This document shows positions 11,401-26,400 of a stretch of 64,000 bases of DNA, piece by piece; the stretch's first letter is position 1, and each line of letters opens with the position of its first letter. Under the pieces are notes generated by a model that saw only the letters and a program-made list of their open reading frames with translations, was not told the origin of the DNA and did no database searches. The stretch spans positions 13,886,281 through 13,950,280 of the forward strand of contig NC_088301.1 of NCBI RefSeq assembly GCF_032854445.1, given 5' to 3'. Origin of the DNA: Liolophura sinensis. Its lineage: Eukaryota; Mollusca; Polyplacophora; Chitonida; Chitonidae. Made by a program: the position numbers and the translations under genes.

Positions 11401-14400
11401 AGATTCTGGGCAAGCACTGGATGCATTATCAAAAAGTTTGGCTGTCCTCAAATCTGGTAGACCTGGGACAATACTAATAGCACTGGACTGCAAACGGGGC
11501 TTCACCTCAGCAAGTTCCCCAACACCTTTGTCCTTATGACCTGCAACAAAATAAACAGTTTATGAATAAATGATTATTTCAGAGCAATATAAACTTGCTC
11601 ACCTACAACACAATGGTACGTTAAAGTGCACTTCTGAAAAACATAAACTCGCAACGATATGGCTGAAATATTGCCAATGTGGCATTAAGCCATAACCATT
11701 TATTCATTCTAAACATTAACATGTTTAGAACAAAAACAGCCATTTCAGAGAATACCTCATACAGTACCCTATCCTAGAGTCATACACCAAGCATTCACCA
11801 GTGAAACAGATGAATCATGCATACATACTGGCTGTAAAAAGAACACTTTGAAATATTTTGGCCTCTTTTTGCCTGAATGTACGGTAGTCCAAACTGTTCA
11901 CCAATCCCAACAAATTTTCACAGAACATTTCTAGGCAATAAAATGAAGTGAATCTCTATCGCCTTATCAAATTTACCTACACATACTTTATGGTGTGTGC
12001 ATGTCTTTGTGTACCAGGGCACCTCTGTTCATCTTTGTAGTAGATTTAAAGAGAATGAGAGTACATGTATGTAATACTTTACATCATTCATAAATTAAAA
12101 CTGAATAGATTGATAACTGTCAGTGTACCTGTATGTGTATGTTATTCTACTCAGAAATGGATAATGTTGTTGACCAAATATATGTAAACAAAGTTCTATT
12201 TTAGACGTTTTGTCAACGTCCGTGTAGTTATTCCATGTACATACAGGGTTCGCACAGGTGATAAGAAAATAAATGCCAAGGCTTTCCCTGCACTTTCTTG
12301 GAAAGTAAACAAGGCACAAATACAACAGAACGTGAAAGGTTTTACACTGTTTTACTTTTTCACATCTATGACATTTACTTCACTAAGCCACCTGAAATCC
12401 AAGAACTTTCAAGGACCATTGCTAAGAAAACAGTAGATGTCAAGCACTTTCAATGCCTGAAATTTCTAAAAAAAATCAAGTACTTTCCAGTTTTTCAAGA
12501 GGCTGTGCAAACCCTGCACATATTGTTCAATATGGGCAGAAATCATGATATATGTACACTGTATATTTTAATCATAAAAAGGATAAAATCAATAATAAAC
12601 AAACAACCTTCACTACAATAGACTAGATTTTTATATAACACAATACTTCTTTGTTAAGCAAATGATGAAAACATCTGTGCTGTGGAATTCGGTGTAGGCC
12701 TGTATTTTTGTCCCTCGATATTTTGCATTATAGTTTAAGCTTAGATCTACAGTATTCTTTATCTTCTATTGCATTCTTCTACAACAGAGGCAAATATTTT
12801 TCTCCTAAGCAATTAATAAAGACTTGTACAGATTTACTGTAATATTCTCAATTTTTTTTTAATTTATCAGAATATATTATAGAAATTATTTTAATGCCTG
12901 TCACTAAAACATAAAATTCCCACACATAACATGAATATTTTACTTTTTTCTTTAAATTGGTATATTTGAGATGTAAGTTACTTGTCTTTTGCATGTACTG
13001 TGCTTCACCTAAAGTTTGAACTGTAAAAATACAGCACATAAAGGCTTTAAAATGATACTTTTTGATGCCAACAATGAAGTTATCTTGAAAAGAAATCAAA
13101 CTTCAAAAAAAAAAAAAACTCGTAAGTTGCTTAATAAGGTGGATGAATCAAGCAAAATATGTCACTTGAAAAATACTAAACTTTAGGTGAAATAAAGTAT
13201 TTCTATTTAAATATCTGTGTATAAATTATAACAGTTTAAATTAAGGCTATACCTGTATTTAAACTGTATATGTACAAGAATATCCAACATGAATAAGGAA
13301 TAATAAGAGTTGATAATTTTTTGAAAACAACCGTCATCATATTTGTTAAAACAATATGGCTGAAATATTGTCAATTTGGCGATAGGCCACGATCATTTAT
13401 TCAATCTCATCATATTTAGGAAGATAAGCCCTTGTTGCCCCTCGTTTCAAATTCAACAGTGCTACAGATAAGTGGCAAACAGGCATAAATATGCCTACAA
13501 AATTAGATGATACGCTTCTAAAATTAAACTGTACAGCCTGCAGATTTGTGTGTACACCTAAGTTCCCGAAAGCTAGCGTACATGCGAGATTGAAAGGAGG
13601 CAGTCCTGTGGAAATCAAAAGTAAATCTCCACAACAAACCATGTGCTCCACGTGTTAGTTTTCTGACACTGTAGGCTACAGCAAAAGCTCCTCTGCCACC
13701 ACCCACAGCCGTGGAGAATGCCAACCGTGATATTTGGAATCGTGACATTCTCAAGTGTTCGCCATGAAGATGTAGGAAAGAGTTAAAAATGGTCTTTTTG
13801 GTTAGTATACTGCACAGAAACATCCTAATATCGCTACCAAATGTCTGATTTCAATTCCACACGAATCGTCAGTCTGCAGTGTTAAAGTATCATCGAGGGT
13901 CCAGTTCCTGACACATACATAAACCTATGATTTTGTGAAGGGATAAGCTAATGCAAAAGAATAAAAAAAGATATCATGAGAACAGCTAGAAACATATCCA
14001 CAGAAACACTTTAGACATATACTGCCAATAATTAAAGCATGAAATAATAAACTCTTTTCTTCTAATGTAGGCCCTACATTTGGATTTAGCCTACATCAAC
14101 AACCGTTTTATCATCTTTTGACCCAACGACGGCAGTTTGTATGGGCAAAGCAATGCTTAGACAGGTGAAAGAAAATTTACCTGTCGCATCAGGAAGGTTA
14201 CCATAGAGAAAAAAAAATAATAATATTGCAACCCCTGCTATCAAAGCACAAGGAATGAAAACTTCAGAATAAAATTGACAGTGAGTAAGTTATTGAAAAT
14301 AAACTACACACAGACTGATGCGAGATAAATGTATTCAATTTATATAACTTCATTCAAATTCATTCCTTTTGCAGAAGAGCTGAAATAATTACTTTTATTC

Positions 14401-17400
14401 TTGAATGTTTTTGAGCAGTTTATATGTAGGCCCACATATACTTGAACACTAGGTAGTCATATAACTGCAAAGGTAAAAATCTCTGTACCCGTTACATGTC
14501 AGCCTATGTATACATGTTTACACATGTAAGCCTAATTTTTTTTTTCACCCCCTTTCACTCGATCAACTACACACTTTCCAGGTGTATTACTGGTGACCCA
14601 AAATAGTGAAGTGTTGAGTATTTGAAGAAAATGTGGTCTTCAGCTCCGCGTACTTGTAAAGTCGGAAGTAACATACTCCCTTTCTTTCAAAGTCTGCAGT
14701 ACCGTACTCCTGTGACAAAAAATTATATGTTGCACTGTTCAATATAGTAGAAGTGTCATTGAAATTTATTGGGTTATACAATTATTTTATCCAATCGATA
14801 ATCACACTGGCATCCATCATAACATTCAACTTCATCTTCCTACTGGGTCTGCCACCAACCTGCAAACAGAGAGTCCAGTTTTCTCCCACCATTATACTGG
14901 CCACTGTTATACAAATGAAATATTCTTGAGTAGGGTATAGAACACAAATCAAACAAATACAAGAATATTATATTTTATATATCATCTTCCTACCAGCATC
15001 TAAATTAGGATCTAACTACATATATCTAATATGCATATGAGCTTATCTCACTGGCAATGATGCAGACTGAAAACCTATCAAAACATATTCACACAATAAA
15101 AAGTTCTTGGACAGAATGAAATGTCAGAAGTCACTATGTCACAACAAACAATGTAAGCTGTGAAAATAACCCCAAATTACTATATTTTGCCTAAAGTTTT
15201 GTGTGTAAAAATGCCAAAATGCCAAAAAATTAACCAAACTTCACCAAAAACATAACTAGCCCTTGTAACGAGGATTAATCTAGCAAAATGTGTCACTTAA
15301 AAAAATAAATAAACTTAAGATGAAATACAAAAAATTATTTCCGAGTAAACCACTCTGATATTACATGATTTTTCAAATACTAATCACCCTTCTGTACTAC
15401 AGTTTGTACTGAAAAGCAATATTAAAATTGTTGACAAAATTTCATGAAAATTTTGTGAAAATTTAAACTGAACTGAATTTTACATTGAATGACTGCCAAA
15501 AGAAGCAATTTTAACAGCAGTACCATGGATAGGTAAATTAAGTTCGATGTAAGTACATGATCAGAATATACAAAGTACATGTTATTGTATGGATTAGGAT
15601 AACGCAGAGAGCACATGTACATGTATGAATGACCACTGATGTATTTTCTTTTCAATGGGTTCCAAAACACAGCAGTGACACATATGCTGTTTGTTATGCA
15701 AATTACACCCAAGAAGACATGAAAAGGCCAAAAGGCACAATGATCACCTCAGCAAAACTGCATATTAATTCAATTTCACTAGGTTCAGTGATACAGCATC
15801 ACCTACATGATGATAGTTATGTAAATTAGACAAATAAGTTAATATGTAAATTAACATAAGGGCAGACCAGAAGAGGCCAAAAGGCACATGTGCATGTAGG
15901 GCCATAATCATCATCTCTGTAAAAGTTCATGACTCTATATTCCATATGTTCAGAGATATAAATGTAGCATGACCAAAAATGGGCAAAAACAGATGAACAC
16001 AGCCATGACAATACTCTCTTTGCCTTAAGAGAGGTAAAGATGAGTCCTTAGCCTGACGCAGCCAGTATTGGTGCAACAGCTGTAATTCATTAGTATGACA
16101 AATTACATGTACATGTATGTGTCACAGGCCGAGAGATTTTCATGGAGTTGCCAAAAGGGAAATAATATTGTCTAGCCTTTCATGCACATTTACACATTCA
16201 GAAATAGAAACACAAGTTATCATCTACATAAAGTTAAGACTTTCAGATGTCTACTGACATGTATCTGATTTTGAGTGGACAATCCGATGTTCATTTTTAT
16301 TCCCTTCAACCATCCACTCACTCCAGTCGCTGTATTCACAAGAAAAAAGAAATATTGTATTTGGTTTAGTAGGCTTATTATTCACTTTCAAGTGTGATCA
16401 TCGGGTGAACAGTTTTCCTCCTGTCATTCTCTTGATTTCTGGAGAAATATAAGTCTATGGCGTTTAGTTAGGAGTAGAATGAAACTCATTTTTTGTATTT
16501 CACTGAATCAATTCAAAATATCTTGATGTTTTTTGGCAATATGTACCTTTAATACAATCAAATTGCAAAGCACGACTGTTTTAAATGCAAAAGCAATATT
16601 TCATGTCAGCACATACTGTTTTATTTCCTCGACACTCTTGAGTTTTATCCAATCGCAGGCATGAGGATTTCGCGGAAACGATCGTTCCGTTTCCGTGTTG
16701 GCTCTCAGGTTAAATATTCATAGAAGCAAAAGTCTGTTTCCTTCCAAGAAAAGGCTTGGCTACTCACTCAGTGCTGCTTGGTAAACACTGAACAGAATTA
16801 ACTGTCCGAAGACTTGAGTGAGCCTTCAAAAAGATGTCACCCGGCGCTTGTACTTTGTTGCCGCGAGTGGTCTCACGAAAAATGGACCTTTTTCAATCTC
16901 TCTGTGTGCAGCGAGTCTGCAATGCTATCTGCCACGATGGATAGGAAGAAGTACAGCCAATGAATTACATGTAGGGCAGAAGGCCAAGGACGTTGTGATT
17001 CATATGACATTCTGATTGTGAGATTCGTTTGATTGCAAGGCTGCTGGAAAGTGTATTGAGCACTGTACTGAGCACATGCTTAATTGTACTCTTCTGGTAG
17101 TGGAGAACCGACACAGTTTAGAGTACCCAATACTATCCCTTCTTTTTTCTTTAGTCTGCAGTCAGATACCTCAATCATTCAGTGACAGTTTATAAATTTT
17201 AGGCAAAAAAGGTTGAGGAATTACAGTAATTTTTACTCTACAATTTAAATGAAAATTAGATCTGTAAGAAACATCAAACACCAAAATTTATTTTCTAAAA
17301 TGCCATACTAAAATTATTACAGGTAAATTGGTTCCCATAGCAGAAATTGTTGGGAACTAAAAGAACGCGTCCCACCACTTCCCAGGTACTGAAAAAGTGT

Positions 17401-20400
17401 TTCCCCGCAATTCTAAAATAATCATGCCTGCAACTGATCAACAGGATTTCCCCATACATGTAATACTACTTACCTTAGTGCTATATGTGTGACTTGTTAA
17501 TTTTGATGCTTTTCTCACTAGAAATAATGTTGTTTTAAAGCAGGTCAAGCCACACTCATTGCCAGGCACAGTCAGTTGATATGTAATCAATGGTATAGTT
17601 TTCTTAATTCTCAGTTGGTCAGTTGCTGTACAGGTAACCCGTAAGTGACTCAGAAAACACATTCAATGTTGTTAAAACACATCAACCAACCCTCATAACT
17701 GACATCTGAATGACTTCTTTGCAACAATATTACATTTGATTTCATGCATGTACCTGTATAACATTCAAGTATATTCTATAGTCTAATGGTAATATGTGTG
17801 TAGAGAATTCAAATTGCTTTATAGACCAAAAGATATGCATTGACCACAAATTTAATATAACCTGTCACTTTCACGATTCTCCTCTGATTACTTAATTTCA
17901 CCTGAAGTCTGGCCAACAAAATTGCCCTTTCAGAAGCACATGCATGTAAAGGCCTTAAAATGATGCATTTGAAGCCAACACAAAGAACAAGAATTAACCA
18001 AAATTCACAAAAAAAAACTTGTAAGTGTTCCTGTAAGGTGGATGAATTCATCAAAATCAAGCTCCATGCTTATATAATTCAAATACAGTAGTTTTCAAGA
18101 CACAGTATGATCAACTCACATATAACCGTCCCTCCACTCTTCAAGAAGGAGGCCTAAGCTTATGTTGGCTAGATTTTATATCCCATCAGGCGTGACACTC
18201 TAAATATACCTGATGCATTTATAGTCGGTAATTATGCAAAACTCATGCATAATTTCAATAATATTTGAAGCAGTTAAGAAGTTAATGCATAGAAAACAGC
18301 AACTAATAAAAATCAAAGGAATCGTTCAATATGCAAAACCTAGGCACAGATCAAGTGTTTTCGAAATTGATCTGACAGGGGAAAAAATTATCCTGAGCAT
18401 ACAATTTTATCTAACTTGGAATCTTTGCAGCATTATTGCAAAAGAGTTGTCGGGTCAATTAAAATCAAGGAAACCACTGAACATGAAAAAGTTATGTACA
18501 CACCGTGAGAGGTTCTGATGTTACACAAAAGGAACCTGAACATGAAATTTCATAAAAACTGGACGTTATTTATAGCAGGTAAAGCAATGAAAACAATGAT
18601 CAATCGGATTCATGGAATTCACTGAAGTCTATATACAGCAAATGCAAAACTTTTGCAAAAATTGGGATGCTTTCTGGTTTTACACAACGAAACCTGTGAT
18701 TTTTATGATCCTCCTTAGGCACGTCCACAGTTTTCAAAAAAAAAAAAAGCGATTGCTACACATTCATTAAATAATATTTCCCATATCAGAAGTTCAAAAT
18801 GTGGTGGACTATTTTCACAACATATCATCTACAATGTAGATCAAGATGTATGTATTTGCCAATTCAACACACAGGATCAAAATTCACATTACTAAAAAAT
18901 TGACTCCAAAAAAAGCTTGCTTTGTGGTGTAAGGTTCTAATGTTTTACACTAAGCTGTGCTTCCCAGCATTCCCTAGTGTACAAAACGATTACAGCCTAA
19001 TCATACACGTATTTACGTTTACAATCTACATAATACTTAAAGTCCACAAGATCATAAATATGTCAACAGCTTACATTATCATAAAGCAAACATGGAATGG
19101 CACTCACTGTATCCATTTCAATGCTTATCAAGACTCGTAACAAAGGTGCATTAAGAGCCATTTACAGACTTCTGCTTTATGTAAGTAAAATGATGTTTAC
19201 ACTTTAATGTGAAAGCAGCAGAATAAACTAATATGCCCTAACTAAACTTGTACTTTCAATACATACATGTTCACCATAGCTAGTGCTAAGCCTAAATCAC
19301 ATACATGAACAAGTACATAAATGGAACGCAAATCAAACATTTACTTAATGACCTAAAACTTTGTCCATTCATGACTAAGTTGTTCATATTGCGGGATCCT
19401 AAAAGTTCTGAAATGTTTAGGAAAGTGTTATTAAGTTTGTTTGGAATGTGCATTTATAGTGATATCCTACAAGAGATATGCAGAAAAAAAAACAAATTGT
19501 AAACAAGGCCTGACTTCTTCATCTAAACAATGTTGGCTAGATGGACTGGAAGCAGGTGCTATCCACGCTACAATCTACATGCACATGTAGCTCTTATAAA
19601 GAGACAATATGGGAAGAACCTACTAAGTTTGACTTCAATAGTGACTGAGACAAATGTACATGTGGGACCATTTATCATCTTCCACATGTTTTCAGTAAAG
19701 CCGCTTACAGGTTAGTGAGAGTAAATGTGTAAACCAAAAAGAAACAGAATTTTTTTAAACTGTCAGTTGTCACCCCTCACAGCTGTCAGAAAATTAATTT
19801 TCTTGTTGCTTTTGTTTGGGTTTGTTTGTTCCTTATCTTTTAACAATCTACAAACGAACCACAGTAATATATGTACAGCAAGAGGCATACATTTAGCTGT
19901 TGTTCAACTAATTACTTAACCGGTGACTGGTCTTTTTTGCTTTTTAATTATTAACTTATAATAAGGATTACTATGTTACATTTATCACATCGCAATGGAA
20001 GTAAACTAATAGAAGTCAATATTTTATTCCAGTACATAAACTTTCCTAATAAATAAAATAACATTACAGTTTAATGCATTTAGATATAAATTAGGGGAAA
20101 AGTTAGGACATTTGTCTCGCTGACCTTAAATGTTGCCAGAGATTTTCATGATTTAAAGAACAAAAATACAGCATCTCATGAAGAACATCTCAAGCTGTTA
20201 CAAATACAAAAATACATGCACTGTGGTACACAGGGAGATTTACAGTTATAATTTAATTTATTTTTAATAATTCTCCCTCTAAGTGGTGAAAGTTGTCCAG
20301 TACTGGTACTTTGCACGAAGCAAAGAAAAACCAACTCTATTTTTATCCAATTCAAACTAAAATACAAAGAAAAGGAATCATCTGAAAAGATGCGGTACAC

Positions 20401-23400
20401 CAAAACAAACAGAATGGTGGTGCTTGTCCTGACCTACATACATCAGCATCAACATCATAAAACCAGTCACCAACCAATCCCATTTTTAACTAAGCTAATT
20501 TTCAACACGTGTCAGAAATATACAATCAAATACACATAGGCGTACAAGCGCATGTACATGCCATGGAATAAATACATTGCCCTATTCTGAAATTCCACCT
20601 AAAATTTAAAAAAATAACCAGACACCACTTGTATCTAATTCAAATATTTGATCCACATTAAAGTGACTTCATATAAAACTGGACAGTTATCTATTCCCTA
20701 AATGTTAAGAACATAATGTGAAATAAGTCTTTAAACTTGAGATTTAAATGCCTGATATATACATGTATATAGTATTACATAAGGGCAAATAGAACTGTCA
20801 CCATTAGGGGGACAGTTGGACAGCTGAAAGCTCCAAATGACGTTGGTCATACTTGACTGAACACAGTTTCACGGGTACAGAATCACCACTGGCTCTTAAA
20901 ATGGACAGAACTATGCACACAACTGACAAGTAGTTTGGGTATAATATAGCATAGTTTCAGGTGCAAAACTCAACTTCGGGATATCAATAAACATATTTCT
21001 TTGTGGTATTATTGCATTAATATACGTGTACTTAAGTTCATATGGAGAAAATAAGACAGAGTGACACAGCATACATGTAGCCCGGCCATAAGATGCTCTA
21101 ACATGTTACCACAGAATTAAAAGTAAGTAAACAGTTTCAGGTAATACAATCCCCCTGACCCCTTTCTACTCAAATACTACTTGTCATATTCCAAATACAT
21201 GACATTTTCACTGTTCCCAACTGACTTGACTGAAGACAATTTCAGAAACAGCAAATTTTATCTGAGAACCACTGTTGGTGCAGAAAAGTTCTAACTTACT
21301 GTATAAAAGTTAGAATTTTTCAACTGACACGTTTTACTCCATTCTGACTGACTCATCCACCTTAAAGAACTACTTAAGAAGTCTTTGTGAAGTTTAAATT
21401 ACTTATCCATAAAATATATGTTTTGTCATCAAAAGTAACATTTTAAGGCCTTCATATAGTTGTGAAAGTGTTTTTTCACATATCAAAGTTTAGGTGAAAT
21501 ACATGTACAGTCAATAAGCTTGGACTTCCCATTGTCATTTCATGAAGCTGCCAATTAGTGTCAATTCTGCCTCCCTTTCAGGCACATCAACAACAAAATT
21601 AAGCGAGAAGTACAAAAATCAAGAATACAAACCTTGATAGACAGTGGCTGACATGATGGGAACACTCCTTCCCTTGTCTGTGTGGTAATTTCCATAGGTG
21701 TCCCCTCCACAGTAAGACAATGGTGCACCAGAAGACGGGGCATAACCCTGAGTCCTGTATGGTGACACAGTAACCATACCTTTGTCTCTCACAGATGTGG
21801 GGTGAGACGAGTCTTTTAGGTCAGCCACAGAAGACACATTAACAGACAGATGAGTGACTTCAGGGTGACACAGCGACATATCGCTTTCACGACTGTGAGT
21901 CACTAGCATCCCGTCTGACACCGTGGTCTTGGTGTTTTCGGGAGACTGACACCTGACCTGGTGCACTTGCTCTTTGTCGCACTGTTTTTGTAAGAGCACA
22001 TTTTTCTGCTCTGTTGGTCGACCGTCTCTTTCAGCACTTACGCACAGGTTTGCCCCATCAGCGTGCGCCTGAGATCCTGAAGCCGTGTTCCAGTGTAGGA
22101 CTGTTGGATTTGTACTGGCTACAGTTGGATTATGAAGCATCAGAGCCTCACTACAGTTCATCATAGCCTGAACAGAAGAGTCTTTGTGATAGAGTGGATT
22201 TCCAGACAATGCAGCATGGTGATGTGAAATGGGGTGAGATGAAGTGGGTATAGCTAATGCTATAGAGGCATGAGTCTCGACTTTGACATGGGATCTTCCA
22301 TGCTCCACCTTGATGTTCTCAGCCACTGTCAAGATCGGCGATCCTTGAGTGCCACAGGAGCTGGCCGTTTCGTCAGTCAACAGGTTTTCGTCAGCTGCTT
22401 CAGACTGACTGCTCAACCCAGAATCATGATTGGAATTGTTAATCTCATCATTTCCTTTTTTTGGTATATCGACTTTGGGATGTGAATATGTTGTTTGTGT
22501 TTCGCTGAGTTGGAGTATATTTTGACTTTGAGTTTGAGTGATGGTTGCACCTTTTGAGACGCAAGTGCCAGGCGATTGAATCTGGATTCTAGTCCGTTCA
22601 TTCTCAAAAGAAAGCTGGCCATGATTACCTGGATGGACATTAGCCACAATAGACTGAAAGTGGGGTGATATTTTTGAGACAGCTTCAGCCAAGCCTTTAC
22701 CATCCCCAGCCCGCGACAATGGGTAACTCCCAGTGCTCCTGGGTCTCTCTGCTTGGGATGTCATTGGTGGAGAGGCCAACACAGAATGAGGGGGTGTTCC
22801 AGCATGACGCCTTAGTGGCAACTGAGGAGTTTCTCCGGCTACAGATGACGTGAAACTTCTTGACTTTTCCGGCACAGTGGAACCCAGAACAGAGTGACCA
22901 CCTGGCAAACCTCCAATCCTGGAAATCAGCACATCTCCAGTATTGAAGGAAGGTTTGGACAATGCCAGTGTACATGTAGTTTTGGGGATAAATGTCTCTT
23001 GCATACTAAGCTGTGGCTGCATATGACTAGGGATAGATATGGGCCCGGACTGCCGTGGCCCTGAGGGAAGTCCAACACTATATGCTACGTGCTGCATGGC
23101 CAGCAATGGTTCCCCTTGGAAACCCTCACTGTTGGGGTTTATTTTGTTCTTATTACTCTGAGAAAAGTTCATATCATATGGTCTATGGTGGGGATCATTT
23201 GTGGGTCTATCACAGACAGAAGAGATGGCGAGGGCGTCTAATGAGGTGCCCTTGTCAAATGAGGGTGCTGCAGACAGTGGAGTAACATACGGGGACGAGC
23301 TACAGGGCAATGAATGCGCAGGTAGCGATCCCTGGGGCAATGATACCAAAGGTGATGTTGATACAGTTACATCGAATGACGACGACGACGACGTAAGTAC

Positions 23401-26400
23401 ACTTGATACGTTTGTGGACACTGTATCTTCTGAGACAGAGGTGTGCTCTGTCCAAGCTGCTGCCACTCTATTTATGGCAGCTTGTATCGTGTCTATTTTC
23501 TCTTGCTGGTCCGGAACGAGTGAAGAACCACTTGTGCTATCTCCCGAAGCATCGGCTGGTTCTAACAGTCCTGTATAAGGGTTAACAAGCTTATCAGCAG
23601 CCGATTCTAGCACGTCTGACAACTGTGTGGAATGATCAGCAGCAAGTCCACTAGACACAGAAGGTTTAGATTTTTTGACAGATTTCTTGAATCCTGGTAA
23701 AGACACTGAAGAGGTGGATGTCACAGCTGTATTAGGTACACTTTCCATCACCATTTCAGCCTCCCGTGCAGCTGCTTCGGCTGCAAGCCTTGCTTGTTTC
23801 TTTTTCCTTTTCCTGCGTTTTTTCTTAGCCAGGGCTATAGCATCCAGACTACCATCCAGTAACTCTGGTAGCTTTCCCTGGGCTAAACTATGCAGAAGGC
23901 CACCTGATGGATCGTTCTGTAGTAAATTAACCAACAGTGGACTGGATGAAGTCATGGGCCTATTCTGTTTCTGTATACTGTTAACACTGACCACCTGAGG
24001 ATGAGGGTATGGGGGTGGAGGGGGTAACAACAAGTTGCCTATAGTCTGTCGGGCAGGAGGCGCTCCAGGTCGGCCATGGGGGTAACTGTTGTATTTCTGT
24101 GGATTACTCCCAATGACACTTCTACCAGTCAGGCTGGGAGAGGTTGGGTAACCCGTTGGACTCCTCCCAGCAGGGAACACCAATCCATGCAATGGAGAGC
24201 TATGAAGACCATGAGATTTTCCAGAAGATGCCAAAGTGGTGGTATCTCCTGTCAAGAATGGTATGGGATCAGAGGACGTTGCAACAACATTAGGGGACTT
24301 CAGTAGCTCGCTGCCTTGTCCTAAATGGCTTAGAAAGGGGTCCAGCAAGGCATCACTCTGACGCAAGTATTCCTTAATGTTCTTTCTGGTGGCTTCCACA
24401 CTGCTGCCTGTGGCCACGGCATCCAGCACCGACATGGACGGTTCCACAGATCCATCGCCTGACCCGGTTTTGAACACTAGTTCTGTCCGCTCATTGTTCT
24501 TACCAGCGATCGTCAGTGATATTGATTGATCACCTTCTATCTGCACTGCAAGAACACCAAGCCGTCTTAGATTTGTGTCTCCTTGTTGAGCAAGTTGTTT
24601 TAATTTGAGGGCTGCTGCTCTCGGGATGTTGAATGTAACCCGCACACTGTTCCACGGCTCTACCTTCTTCAAGATCAACTTCTCTTGACAGGAATCTGAG
24701 AATGCAGAAATGAATTTACATTTAGAAAATGAAAAACAAAACTTGTGAAATACAGATAAAACTTTCTAATAATACACTTTTAATGATGCCAGGCAATGAA
24801 AAGAATTCATAAAGTACAAAGGGTTACATCCAGACATGTTTTTGTTTAACCCTTTTTTGATTTTCTCTCAAACAAACAACTACATCAAGCCTCTCCATAA
24901 AAGCCGCCAGCCAGCGGTTTACGTATGCCTGTTTTTGATCCCACCGCCAGGTGTATTGGTCAATGTTTCAACCGATCAAATAATATACCCATAATCAATC
25001 CGTTATCCTGATCTTTATTGACAACTCATAGTGTGAGAAATGCTGGTCTTAATTAGTTGGAATTCCGGAAGACATTCCTACTAGACCTACTTGTGTGTGT
25101 TTGTGTGTTCACATAGCGCGGCTCCCTACTGTCGTTCCCGTTGCCAGGCTGTACAATAATATAATGTTTTCGCTGATTGGCTACACAAAAGTTGACGAAC
25201 CAATCAGGTGAAAACAGCACACACTGGCTACGCTATGTGTTGACTTCCATCGTTGTTGTAAGTGTTTACAATATATGAAGCAGACTTCACGCCAAATTAC
25301 TTTGGCAGATGCTTTTAAAAGAAGGAGGAGCCAACAACCAATCAATCAACCAACACAGTTGCCATCATTTCCATATTAGGATATACAGTGAAAGTTTATT
25401 TGGAACTAACTCACACTTTGTTAGAACATTAAAACTCCATGCTGCAAAGAGTAATAGAGGTAAAAGAAGTGAGGTTTGTATTGCAGAATTGAGTTTATTT
25501 CAACAATGAGTTCAGTTTTTGGCTGTTTCGGGAAACCTGAATAACTAATTACACATCTATTAAACAGTTAGGGTTGAACTGAATTTTCTGAAGTTATGCT
25601 CAAATGTTGCTTCAGGATGGAGTTTCTGTCAGTTTTGAAATTTATCAGCCTGTTGATACTATCTAAATTGGGCTCTTATGAATCCTGCGAATTATGAATG
25701 GAATGAAGTATAGTAGGGTCTAAAGTCAAATGTTATTTACTTACACCTTTCCCCAATGACCATGTTTTCTGTACATTCTTTAAACTGACTGAACCATTAT
25801 CGGACATACAAACTGTATGACATGAGTGGTTCCCTGGTTTCCAATGTTACTTACTGTCTTGGAATATCACTAATTCACTGTACAATGACAGTGATAGGTA
25901 ACTGATGATATGCAATAGCAAACGGCTTAAAACGACAAAGAATGTATTTTAGAGTATGTTGCAAAAATAACGACTGCGGGCCTGTCGGTTCTTTTGCTAA
26001 CGCTTGCCTCGCTGGGCTGGGCAGCTGCCTGAGAATAACTCATCATACAGGTATTTTAAAAAGTGTGGAGAGCCCTGCTACACTATTAATGATGGAAGGC
26101 CACGAACAGTATCTATATATCCGATTGCTGTTAGCCACAATGTACAGTTATATACACTGTATTTGCGCAAAAAATTTGTATGTGAAAATGGACCTTTATA
26201 GGCGAATTAAGGTCATGAAATATTAAAACTTACATTCAGTGTCGAAACTTACTCACTTCCTTTAAGTAATCATCCTACCTTCCAAACAAACTTCAGATCA
26301 CCTCTCTAAAATCAATAAAACTCCCAGATTCCGGCAAAACGATTCACTTAGCCGTGGACAAAATATTAGGTAAAATACAGTATCAGGGATGGGACCTGAT

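Larger units (their letters stand above)
11541..21632 (-). other. NCOA6: NCOA6 intron 3 (~10 kb)
   Basis: Exons 3 and 4 join in phase across it. It holds TIR elements (13004-13191, 12244-12516 and relatives near 15.2, 17.9 and 21.4 kb), SINE fragments and a local duplication near 15.7-16.0 kb. The 16.65-17.0 kb stretch is somewhat GC-richer, but I find no exon with convincing borders. Confidence 0.55.

Noticed and set aside
23201-23578. 125-residue plus-strand acidic ORF
   Set aside because: Antisense shadow of NCOA6 exon 3, without splice signals or known domain.
24676-24678. TTG at 24678 and GTG at 11505 as translation starts
   Set aside because: Both lie inside exons whose frames continue upstream to good splice acceptors and join to conserved sequence; they are internal Leu and Val codons.
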